Of a stretch of 39,880 nt of DNA, positions 18,417 through 24,917 are shown one piece after another (positions within the stretch are counted from its first letter, which is position 1; every line of letters starts with the position of its first letter). Position numbers and translations under genes: made by a program. Source of the stretch: Chloroflexota bacterium (lineage in GTDB: Bacteria > Chloroflexota > Dormibacteria > CF-121). The stretch is taken from NCBI GenBank assembly GCA_005882045.1, contig VBHO01000028.1:1-39880 (forward strand), read 5' to 3'. The notes under the pieces were generated by a model that worked only from the letters and a program-made list of their open reading frames with translations, was not told where the DNA came from and searched no databases.

Positions 18417-19055
18417 TTACGGGTCGCCGGCGGATCCCCTGATCACGATCGGCCGCGCGCGGGTCAGTAACGGGATGGCTTCGCGGATGTACTCGGCGCC
18501 CGAACCGAGCGTCCAAATCACGGCGATCAACAGCACCCAGACGGCTACCGTGAACGGACCGACGCTGCTCACCAGGATGCTGCCGGGTAGCGAGTGGCTG
18601 CTCAGCCACCCGCCCTGTCGGGCATCGCCTTCGAGTAACACGAGGAACAGCGCGATGATCGTGATCAGCGCCTTGGCTTTCCCCCAGCCGCCGGCGGGGA
18701 TGACGATGCCGAGCGCGGCCGCGTAGCTGCGCAGCCCGGTGACCAAGAACTCGCGGGCGATGATGACCGCCGCCATCCAGCCCGGAGCGAGATGGGCGAC
18801 AGCGATCGCGATCAGCAGCACGGCCACCAGGATCTTGTCCGAGGTGGTGTCGAGATAGATGCCGAGCGGAGACACGAGGTGGCGGCGCCGGGCGATCTGG
18901 CCATCCAGCGTGTCGGTGAGCGAGGCCGCGACGAACAGCACGGCAGCGGCAAGAAATCCATAGCGGCCGCCTGATACCACCAGCCAGTACAGGATGGGCG
19001 CGGCCACGATGCGGGAGAAGCTGAGCAGATTTGGCAACGCCCAAAGGGATGGCAT
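18417..19055 (-). CDS. pgsA: CDP-diacylglycerol-glycerol-3-phosphate 3-phosphatidyltransferase
   Basis: 212-residue membrane protein making phosphatidylglycerophosphate. The CDP-alcohol phosphotransferase motif is complete: D51-G52-x2-A55-R56-x8-G65-x3-D69-x3-D73, preceded by D48. Several hydrophobic helices follow. ATG start six bases after the ubiE stop, so it is the second gene of a ubiE-pgsA operon. It ends convergently with the ABC permease gene (10 bases apart). Confidence 0.93.
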   Translation of the reverse strand: MPSLWALPNLLSFSRIVAAPILYWLVVSGGRYGFLAAAVLFVAASLTDTLDGQIARRRHLVSPLGIYLDTTSDKILVAVLLIAIAVAHLAPGWMAAVIIAREFLVTGLRSYAAALGIVIPAGGWGKAKALITIIALFLVLLEGDARQGGWLSSHSLPGSILVSSVGPFTVAVWVLLIAVIWTLGSGAEYIREAIPLLTRARPIVIRGSAGDP

Positions 19056-19061
19056 CGGGTC

Positions 19062-19754
19062 TCAGTCCCTTCGAACCCCGACGTGGAACGCGACGATGCC
19101 AATCGTCATCCGTTGCACCTCGACGTCAAAACCAATCGCGTCGAGCTCGCGGGCCAGCACGGTTGGCTGGGGAAACCCCTCGACGGTCTGCGCGAGGTAG
19201 CGGTAGGCGCTCGCCTCGCTTGCACTGGAAAGGCGGACGACCGCGGGCATGACCCGACCGAGGTAGAAACGATAGGCGGCCATCAAGGGCCCGGTGGGCG
19301 GGGCGAACTCAAGCACCACGAGGCGTCCCCCCGGTCGCAGGACCCGTCGCATCTCGCGCAGCGCGGCGTCTCGGTCGACGAGATTGCGGAGCCCGAAGCC
19401 GATGGTCACCGCATCGACGCTAGCGTCGGCCTCCACGAGCCTGGTGACGTCTCCCTGCCGGAACTCGATATCAGGTTCGCGAGCGCGCGCCAACGCCAGC
19501 ATTCCGGGCGAGAAATCGATCCCGACGACGCGGCCGCCGGGGCGGACCAGCGGCACGAGCTCGTGGGCAAGCTTCCCGGTGCCGGTGCAGAGATCGAGCG
19601 CCGTCTGGCCGGGCTGTAACCCGGTGAGTTGGGCGGCTCGTCGCCGCCAGGCCCGATCACGATCAAGACTGAAGACGCTGTTGGCGGTGTCGTAGCGGGG
19701 CGCGATCTGGTCGAACATCGCCCGGATCCCATCGGCCCGCGTTTCTTGCCCCAC
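19062..19754 (-). CDS. ubiE: Demethylmenaquinone/ubiquinone methyltransferase (UbiE/MenG)
   Basis: 230 residues from the GTG at 19754, the normal UbiE length. Landmarks are MFDQIAPRYDTANSVFSLDRD at the start (13-33), SAM motif I ALDLCTGTGKLA (52-63), the VTIGFGLRNLVDRDAALREM segment, and RLVVLEFAPP. It methylates the demethylmenaquinone ring, the last step of menaquinone synthesis. The start is chosen because CATAAT (19767-19762) lies seven bases upstream; an in-frame GTG at 19760 would sit too close to it. Divergent from the LLM-MenA fusion. Confidence 0.92.
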   Translation of the reverse strand: MGQETRADGIRAMFDQIAPRYDTANSVFSLDRDRAWRRRAAQLTGLQPGQTALDLCTGTGKLAHELVPLVRPGGRVVGIDFSPGMLALARAREPDIEFRQGDVTRLVEADASVDAVTIGFGLRNLVDRDAALREMRRVLRPGGRLVVLEFAPPTGPLMAAYRFYLGRVMPAVVRLSSASEASAYRYLAQTVEGFPQPTVLARELDAIGFDVEVQRMTIGIVAFHVGVRRD

Positions 19755-19761
19755 GCTCACG

Positions 19762-19769
19762 ATTATGCT
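19762..19769. promoter_or_regulatory. Overlapping divergent -10 boxes of ubiE and the LLM-MenA fusion
   Basis: Plus strand: TATGCT (19764-19769), six bases, then GTG at 19776. Minus strand: CATAAT (19767-19762), seven bases, then GTG at 19754. The two starts are only 21 bases apart and both transcripts would be leaderless, so the polymerase can probably occupy only one at a time. Confidence 0.6.
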
Positions 19770-19775
19770 GATCGT

Positions 19776-21746
19776 GTGGCAGAGCTCGCGCGCCCGGTGG
19801 GTTTGGGGCTCGCGGCCCGAGGCAGCGTGACCGACACCGCTGACTGGGCTCGGCGAGCGGAGGACCTTGGCCTGGACTCGGTCTGGGTCCATGACAGCTA
19901 TTTCGAGCGTGATCCGATCACCTACCTGACGGCGATGGGCATGCAGACGCGCCGCATCGGGCTGGGTGCCGGCGCTCTCAATCCGTACACACGCCATCCG
20001 GTGGTGGTCGCGATGACGATGTCGGCCCTCGACGATCTGGCGCCGCGCCGCGTGACGCTGGCCCTGGGGAGCGGCCTGCCGCTACGCCTTTCCCAGATGG
20101 CCATCCCCTATGACGACACCGTCGCCCGCGTTTCGGAATCGATCGACCAGATCCGCCGATTGTGGACCGGCCAGCCCCTGAAGCTCAATGACAAAGTCCC
20201 TCCCCTCCAGCCCATGTTCCAGCCGCCGCACCGGATCCCCATCTACATTGCGGCCTACCGCACCCCCTTCCTGGACCTGTGCGGTGAAAAAGCCGACGGC
20301 TATCTGGCGCGTCCCGCCGAGTCGCTGCCCGCCTTCCAGAAGATGCGCGCCCGCGTCCTCGAGAGTGCTGCTTCGCATGGACGCTCCGCCGGCGATATCG
20401 ACTTCCGAGGTTATCTCCTCTGCCTCTTCGACAGCAGCCGGCAGGAAGCCCTGAACCGAGCCAAACGCGAGCCGTTCGTGATCTACATGATGTCGGTCCT
20501 CAGCGACATCTCGATGAAGCGAGCGGGGTTCGACCCGGCGCTGCGCAGCCAGATCGCGACCGCCTGGCGCGCCGAGGATTACCACCGGGCCGGCGAGCTG
20601 ATCCCGGACGAATTGCTCGACGCCTTCATCCTCTGTGGCACGGTCGACCAGGTCGCGGCCCGCGCCGCCGACTACCACGAGGCCGGCATGGACGTGCCGC
20701 TGCTGCAGCCGATCCTGCAGGAAGATGCGCAGGTGAATGCCGTCTTCGACGCGGCGGTCGCCTACGCCTCCCGCGCCGCAACGGCCCCCACCCTGCCCTC
20801 CCCGGCACGCGGGGGATGGGAACGTACGCCGGTCGGCCCTGGGCTAGGGCGGCGGCTTGCCGGGGCCTGGGAGGTGGTTCGGCCATTCAGCTTCACCGCA
20901 TCGCTGCTCCCGGTCTCGGTCGGTGGCGCCATTGCGCTCAGCCAGGGACGGATGCACTGGGCGCTCTTCCTGGCGGCCTTGCTCGGTGCGCTCGGCCTGC
21001 ACATCGGGACCAACGTGATCAACGAGATCTACGACGTCCGGCACGGCATCGATGCCATCACATCACCCCGCATGTCGATGGCGATCCTCAAAGGGCGGAT
21101 CAGTGAGCGCGATGCCTTCGTTGTCGCCTGGTCCGGATTCATCCTCGCGCTCCTGATGGGCATCTTCCTGCTCATCCAGCGCGGTTGGCCCATCGTATTG
21201 CTTGGGTTGATTGGCTTCATTGGCGGTTACTTCTATACCGCGCCGCCATTCCAATACAAGTATCGGGCGCTCGGTTTGCCGCTGGTGTTCGTCCTCATGG
21301 GCCCGCTCATGGTGATCGGCTCTTACTACGCGGTGACTGGCGGATTCGATCCGAGCCTGATCGTTGTTTCCATTCCGGTCGGGCTGCTGGTCACGGCCAT
21401 TCTCCATGGCAATGAATGGCGCGACGTCGCGGAGGATACCCGGCACGGCTTTACCACCTTCTCCGCCCAGGTCGGCCGGGATGCCGCCCACTGGATCTAT
21501 GTGATGCTCATCCTCGGCGCCTACGTCGCCGTCGGCCTGGCGGTCATGGTTGGCGCGCTGCCCAAGCTCGCCCTCCTGACCCTATTCAGCCTCCCGCTTG
21601 TTGCCTGGATCTTGCGCGACGCCGAGCGCGGCGCGGAGGGTCACCTGCGCGCGATCGCGATGATCGACCTCATGACGGCCCGCCTGCACGGCGCCTTCGG
21701 AGTGCTGCTCCTGGTGGGCCTCGTCGCGGGATCGGCGGTCCGCTGA
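19776..21746 (+). CDS. Fusion of an LLM-class flavin oxidoreductase with a MenA/UbiA-type prenyltransferase
   Basis: 656 residues in one open frame. Residues about 1-333 are a luciferase-like (F420- or FMN-dependent) oxidoreductase: DSVWVHDSYFERDP, IGLGAGALNPYTRHPVVVA and VTLALGSGLP. Residues about 366-656 are a polytopic UbiA-superfamily prenyltransferase resembling MenA, beginning WEVVRPFSFTASLLPVSVGG. Its first Asp-rich motif reads NVINEIYDVRHGID (NE where ND is usual) and the second NEWRDVAEDTRHG. The linker (about 334-365) is encoded by a palindromic repeat and reads PTLPSPARGG. I see no separate start for the second half: the only in-frame GTG (20874) would remove the conserved W. The first gene of a unit with the CPBP protease. 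Divergent from ubiE, consistent with menaquinone synthesis. Confidence 0.85.
   Translation: MAELARPVGLGLAARGSVTDTADWARRAEDLGLDSVWVHDSYFERDPITYLTAMGMQTRRIGLGAGALNPYTRHPVVVAMTMSALDDLAPRRVTLALGSGLPLRLSQMAIPYDDTVARVSESIDQIRRLWTGQPLKLNDKVPPLQPMFQPPHRIPIYIAAYRTPFLDLCGEKADGYLARPAESLPAFQKMRARVLESAASHGRSAGDIDFRGYLLCLFDSSRQEALNRAKREPFVIYMMSVLSDISMKRAGFDPALRSQIATAWRAEDYHRAGELIPDELLDAFILCGTVDQVAARAADYHEAGMDVPLLQPILQEDAQVNAVFDAAVAYASRAATAPTLPSPARGGWERTPVGPGLGRRLAGAWEVVRPFSFTASLLPVSVGGAIALSQGRMHWALFLAALLGALGLHIGTNVINEIYDVRHGIDAITSPRMSMAILKGRISERDAFVVAWSGFILALLMGIFLLIQRGWPIVLLGLIGFIGGYFYTAPPFQYKYRALGLPLVFVLMGPLMVIGSYYAVTGGFDPSLIVVSIPVGLLVTAILHGNEWRDVAEDTRHGFTTFSAQVGRDAAHWIYVMLILGAYVAVGLAVMVGALPKLALLTLFSLPLVAWILRDAERGAEGHLRAIAMIDLMTARLHGAFGVLLLVGLVAGSAVR
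20783..20820 (+). repeat. Palindromic repeat copy 1, inside the fusion gene
   Basis: GC-rich imperfect hairpin. Its first part (20787-20804) is an 18-base perfect match, in inverted orientation, to the repeat at 30113-30130. Here it is translated in frame as the linker between the LLM and MenA domains. Confidence 0.7.
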
Positions 21747-22345
21747 AGCGGGTCATCGCGGGGCTCGGCCTAGCCGCGGCCGTGTGGACGGCGGCCTTCC
21801 GTGGGCCGCGCTCGCAATTCTGGCTGCGGATGACGCTCGGTGTCGGCGGCCTCGGCGCCTATGCGCTGGCGGCCGAGCCGGCGTTGCGACGCGAACGCCC
21901 CCGGCTCCGGGACGTGTTCAAAGGGCTGGGATCGGCCGCCGGGCTGTACGCGATCTTCCAGGTGGGCGACCGGATGGCCCGCCGGGTCATGCCGAAGGGC
22001 GATCGCGAGATTGCTTCGATCTACGAGCTGCGGCAAGCCGCGCCACCCGAGGCGATCGCCGCCGCCCTGGCGCTGGTGATCGGCCCGGGCGAGGAGCTCT
22101 TCTGGCGCGGTCTCGTGCAGCGCGGCCTGATGCGGCGCTTCGGCCGGCTCCGCGGCACGCTGCTCGCATCATCAATCTATGGCGGCATTCACCTGGTTTC
22201 GGCGAATCTCACCCTCACCGGGGCGGCGGCAACCGCCGGCCTATTCTGGGGCGCCCTCTACGCGCGCGAACCGCGGATGGCTCCCCTGATCGTCAGCCAC
22301 TTCAGTTGGGATATCTGGATCTTCTTGATCGCGCCCACCGAGTAA
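21743..22345 (+). CDS. CPBP-family intramembrane glutamic endopeptidase (CAAX protease-like)
   Basis: About 200 residues. The three CPBP motifs are present: GEELFWRG (EExxxR), IYGGIHLVS (xxxH) and SHFSWDIW (HxxxD). Several membrane helices are visible. The family includes CAAX prenyl proteases and bacterial proteins of mostly unknown substrate. The start is uncertain. The first plausible codon, if non-ATG, is a CTG at 21743 overlapping the previous stop as CTGA; GTG at 21782 is the next option but would cut the first hydrophobic helix. Located directly after the LLM-MenA fusion and presumably co-transcribed. Confidence 0.8.
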   Translation: MKRVIAGLGLAAAVWTAAFRGPRSQFWLRMTLGVGGLGAYALAAEPALRRERPRLRDVFKGLGSAAGLYAIFQVGDRMARRVMPKGDREIASIYELRQAAPPEAIAAALALVIGPGEELFWRGLVQRGLMRRFGRLRGTLLASSIYGGIHLVSANLTLTGAAATAGLFWGALYAREPRMAPLIVSHFSWDIWIFLIAPTE

Positions 22346-22353
22346 AGTTGACG

Positions 22354-22377
22354 ATGCCATTCTCCGCACCGAATTGA
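22354..22377 (+). other. Possible seven-codon leader peptide overlapping the hpt start
   Basis: ATG CCA TTC TCC GCA CCG AAT TGA encodes MPFSAPN. Its TGA overlaps the TTG start of hpt (TTGA), an arrangement that would allow translational coupling. A TAAAGT box (22343-22348) lies five bases upstream of the ATG. Alternatively one base is missing and these codons are the true N-terminus of Hpt. Confidence 0.3.
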
Positions 22378-22898
22378 AACTAGGCCGGGAGCTGATCAGC
22401 GCCGACGCCATCAAGCAGCGCGTCCGAGAGCTGGCCGCCGACATCTCACGGGACTACGCCTCCACCTCGAAGCCACTGATCCTGCTTCCGGTGTTGAAAG
22501 GTTCAGTCTGCTTTGCTACCGACCTGAGCCGGAGCCTGACGGTACCGGTGAACTTCGATTACGTTGCGGTCAGCAGCTACGGCGCCGGCACCGAATCAAC
22601 CGGCCACGTCCAGCTGCTCAAAGACCTGACGATGAATGTCTCCGACCGGGACGTCCTGATGGTGGAAGACATCATCGACACCGGGCTGACCACCTCTTTC
22701 CTCTTCGAGCACGTTCGGCGCCACGGCCCCGCCTCCCTCAAGCTCTGCGTCCTGCTCAACAAGGAGGAGCGCCGCGTCACGCCGGTGCCGATCGCCTACA
22801 AGGGGTTCGACATTCCCAACGAGTTCGTCGTCGGCTATGGACTCGACTACGACGAGCTTTATCGCAATCTCACCGCCGTCCACGTGCTCGAGCCGTAG
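22374..22898 (+). CDS. hpt: Hypoxanthine phosphoribosyltransferase
   Basis: 174 residues, normal Hpt length. The PRPP-binding motif is VLMVEDIIDTGLT (94-106), with YVAVSSYG (63-70) forming the flexible loop and LKGSVCFATDL (41-51) the early conserved segment. It salvages hypoxanthine, and possibly guanine, to IMP or GMP using PRPP. The apparent TTG start at 22374 has no Shine-Dalgarno sequence and overlaps the stop of a short upstream reading frame. It ends convergently with the HtrA gene, 18 bases apart, with the short palindrome GCGCCGGCGC between. Confidence 0.94.
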   Translation: MKLGRELISADAIKQRVRELAADISRDYASTSKPLILLPVLKGSVCFATDLSRSLTVPVNFDYVAVSSYGAGTESTGHVQLLKDLTMNVSDRDVLMVEDIIDTGLTTSFLFEHVRRHGPASLKLCVLLNKEERRVTPVPIAYKGFDIPNEFVVGYGLDYDELYRNLTAVHVLEP

Positions 22899-22916
22899 GT
22901 CTTCAGCGCCGGCGCG

Positions 22917-23772
22917 TTACTGGTTGGCGCCGCCCTCGAGTGAGCCGAGCATCTGCTTGACGACGTTGACCGGAATCGCGAATCCAACGCCAACGTTACC
23001 CGCGATCGGGCTCTCGATGGAGTCGTTGATGCCGATCACCTGGCCCTGGGTGTTGAGCAGCGCGCCGCCCGAGTTACCCGGGTTGATTGGTGCGTCGGTC
23101 TGGATCAGGCCGGAGAGCCCGGATGCCGCATTGTGTCGGTTGAGGCCGGAGACGATGCCGGCGGTCATCGATTCCGGAAGCCCAAAGGGCGCGCCGATCG
23201 CGTAGACCTGGTCGCCGACCTGCACGTTGTCCGAATTGCCAAGGGTCAGCGGATGCAGGCTGGCTGCGGCGGCCGACACCCGCACCACCGCGAGGTCCGC
23301 GCCGGTATTCGAATTGACGAGCGTCGCCGCCAGGGTGCGGCCATCGTTGAAGGTGACCTGGATCTGGTTGGCTCCGGCGATCACGTGCGCGTTGGTCAGG
23401 ATGTCGCCGTTGTTGTCGAGCACGATTCCCGACCCGGTCCCTTCGCCGACGCGGCCGAAGCGGCTGGCGACCTCGGTGGTGATCGTGACCACGCCCGGTG
23501 CCGCCTGCTGGTAGATGGCCGAGGCGGAGGTGGGCGTCTGGGCCTGGGCAACGCTGGAGGTCGACGTCGACCTGGTGACGGCGGCCGGGGTCGAGGCCGG
23601 GGTCCGGCTCAGGATCGCCTCGGCGCCGAGCGCCCCGCCGGCGATGCCTCCGATCACGAAAAGCGCGGCCGCGAAGAGGCCGGCGAGGCTCACTGGGACC
23701 TGGCGCCGCTATCGGCTCGGTCGGCGGCTCCGGCGGCTCGTACGGGAGCGGGCCTGTAACCATGCCCCTCAT
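22917..23772 (-). CDS. HtrA/DegP-like serine protease (S1C), no PDZ domain; N-terminus probably frame-broken
   Basis: The continuous frame from GTG 23693 gives 258 residues: one N-terminal membrane segment (SLAGLFAAALFVIGGIAGG, 2-20), a Thr/Ser/Ala-rich stalk, then a trypsin-like domain. The triad is H103 (TNAHVIAG), D133 (GADLAVVRV) and S208 (NPGNSGGALL). The chain stops right after the protease domain, so there is no PDZ domain. Upstream, another frame starting at 23772 or 23763 encodes a proline-rich tail (PLPYEPPEPPTEPIAAP) typical of such proteins' cytoplasmic ends. It would join the main frame at RRQVPVS if one base were removed near 23705. Either the GTG at 23693 is the start or an indel has broken the gene. 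It follows the response regulator gene on the same strand. Confidence 0.82.
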
Positions 23773-23808
23773 GATGCGCGCCGCATCCTTACGGATAGAT
23801 GACGGGGA

Positions 23809-23827
23809 GCTAAGACGGCGCTAAGAC
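23809..23827 (-). promoter_or_regulatory. Tandem 11-bp-period direct repeat upstream of the HtrA gene
   Basis: GCTAAGAC occurs at 23809-23816 and again at 23820-23827, a period of exactly 11 bases. Head-to-tail repeats one helical turn apart are typical binding sites of OmpR/PhoB-family regulators, which commonly control envelope-stress proteases. The adjacent response regulator lacks a DNA-binding domain and cannot itself be the binder. Confidence 0.5.
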
Positions 23828-23842
23828 TTTGGCAGGCGGTCT

Positions 23843-24301
23843 CTAGGAAGCTTGCTGGGCCTTGTGTCCGTTGCCGTTGCCGTTGCCGTTGCCGTTCATG
23901 ACGAAGTGGCCGCGATTGCGCAGTACATCGCCGACCGTGTCGCTGAGCCGGCTGGGCAAGAGGTGCGCCTTGATCAAGTAGGCCGCGGCGCTGAGGCGCT
24001 TTGCCTCTTCGATCAGCTTCGGATTGTCATCCTCGCTGAACATGACCACCAGCAGGTCGCGCGTCGCCTCGTCGTCCCGCAGCGCGGCCAGGAGTTGCAG
24101 CCCGCCCAGGTACGGCAGGTGGACATCGAGCAGGGTCACGTCCGGCTTGAGGGTGCGCGCGAGCTCCAGTCCGGAAACGCCGTCCGCCGCCACGGCCACC
24201 CGGTAGCCTTCCAGTTGCAGCTTGAGCTCATAGAGATCCGCAATATCCGGATGATCTTCAACCATCAGGACGCGGGGTTGCGTTGCCATAGCCTCCCTCA
24301 A
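23843..24301 (-). CDS. Single-domain response regulator (CheY-like) with an Asn-Gly repeat tail
   Basis: 152 residues from the TTG at 24301, or 148 from the ATG at 24289. A receiver domain only: acidic pair E15/D16 (MVEDH), phospho-acceptor D59 (LLDVHLP), S89 at the Thr/Ser position, and K111 (YLIKAHLLPS). No output domain follows; the tail is five Asn-Gly dipeptides then HKAQQAS. It probably works by protein-protein contact or as a phosphorelay intermediate. The start is unsettled: the ATG has GGGAGG only two bases away, and TAGCCT lies eight bases before the TTG. No kinase gene is adjacent. Confidence 0.88.
   Translation of the reverse strand: MREAMATQPRVLMVEDHPDIADLYELKLQLEGYRVAVAADGVSGLELARTLKPDVTLLDVHLPYLGGLQLLAALRDDEATRDLLVVMFSEDDNPKLIEEAKRLSAAAYLIKAHLLPSRLSDTVGDVLRNRGHFVMNGNGNGNGNGHKAQQAS
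23868..23897 (-). repeat. Hexanucleotide repeat encoding the Asn-Gly tail
   Basis: On the plus strand, four perfect CCGTTG units followed by CCGTTC. They encode alternating Asn and Gly at the response regulator's C-terminus. Copy-number changes would lengthen or shorten the tail without shifting the frame. Confidence 0.7.
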
Positions 24302-24439
24302 GGGTCTCTAGGCTAACCCCGCGTTTGAAGGCGGTCAAGCCATGTGTTGATGGCACAAATGCACCCGCGCCCTACTCACGTTTCGATACGGCGTCATGGG
24401 TTCGAACGCGATCGCGGCGTAACGGTCGGGCGCGCTGTC

Positions 24440-24856
24440 CTAGTGGCTGCAGCCGTGGGCCGTGCCCGCGTCACCGCCGGTGTCGAACGAGCTGCCGCAC
24501 GAGCAGCTCGAAACCGCGTTCGGGTTGTGCACCGTGAAGCCGCCACCCATCAGGCTATCCACGAAATCGATCTCCGCGCCCTTGATGTAGCGGGCGCTGA
24601 CCGAATCCACGAATAGGCGCACCCCACCGACTTCGCTGATCGCGTCGCCCTCTTCCGGCCGGTCCTCGAAGCCCATACCGTAGGACATGCCGGAGCAGCC
24701 GCCTGGCTGGACAAAGACACGCAACCCCATCTCGGGGCGTCCCTGTTTCTGCAGAAGGTCACGCAACTGGCCGAGAGCCGAGTCCGTGATGGTGATCAGC
24801 TGGGTATCGTCCGCGATCTGGGTGTTGTATTCGTGATCGATCATCTCTTGAGCCAT
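24440..24856 (-). CDS. erpA: A-type iron-sulfur carrier protein (ErpA/IscA-like)
   Basis: 138 residues, slightly longer than ErpA (about 115) because of an N-terminal extension and a C-terminal tail. The three conserved cysteines of the HesB/IscA fold are C54 (GGCSGMSYG) and C118/C120 (SCSCGSSF). An additional Cys (C136) lies in the GCSH end. It carries or inserts Fe-S clusters into apoproteins; candidates in this window include KorAB, GlcF, ferredoxin and AmrS. ATG start at 24856 lies eight bases after a perfect TATAAT, so the leader is at most a few bases. Confidence 0.93.
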   Translation of the reverse strand: MAQEMIDHEYNTQIADDTQLITITDSALGQLRDLLQKQGRPEMGLRVFVQPGGCSGMSYGMGFEDRPEEGDAISEVGGVRLFVDSVSARYIKGAEIDFVDSLMGGGFTVHNPNAVSSCSCGSSFDTGGDAGTAHGCSH

Positions 24857-24864
24857 GTGAGGCC

Positions 24865-24870
24865 ATTATA
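24865..24870 (-). promoter_or_regulatory. -10 box of erpA
   Basis: A perfect TATAAT on the minus strand, eight bases before the ATG at 24856. The predicted leader is about two bases, so this is leaderless or nearly so. No good -35 is visible 16-18 bases upstream. Confidence 0.6.
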
Positions 24871-24917
24871 GGGCCTGATCTCGCGGAGCTGGCCAGTTTC
24901 GAGTTGTAACAGGCCCG

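Noticed and set aside
22908-22917. Palindrome GCGCCGGCGC between hpt and htrA as a terminator
   Set aside because: Only five base pairs per arm with no loop and no U-tract; too weak to call a terminator.
24388-24420. tRNA-like GGTTCGAAC segment in the gap upstream of the response regulator
   Set aside because: The flanking bases do not pair into a T arm, and no acceptor, D or anticodon stem is seen.
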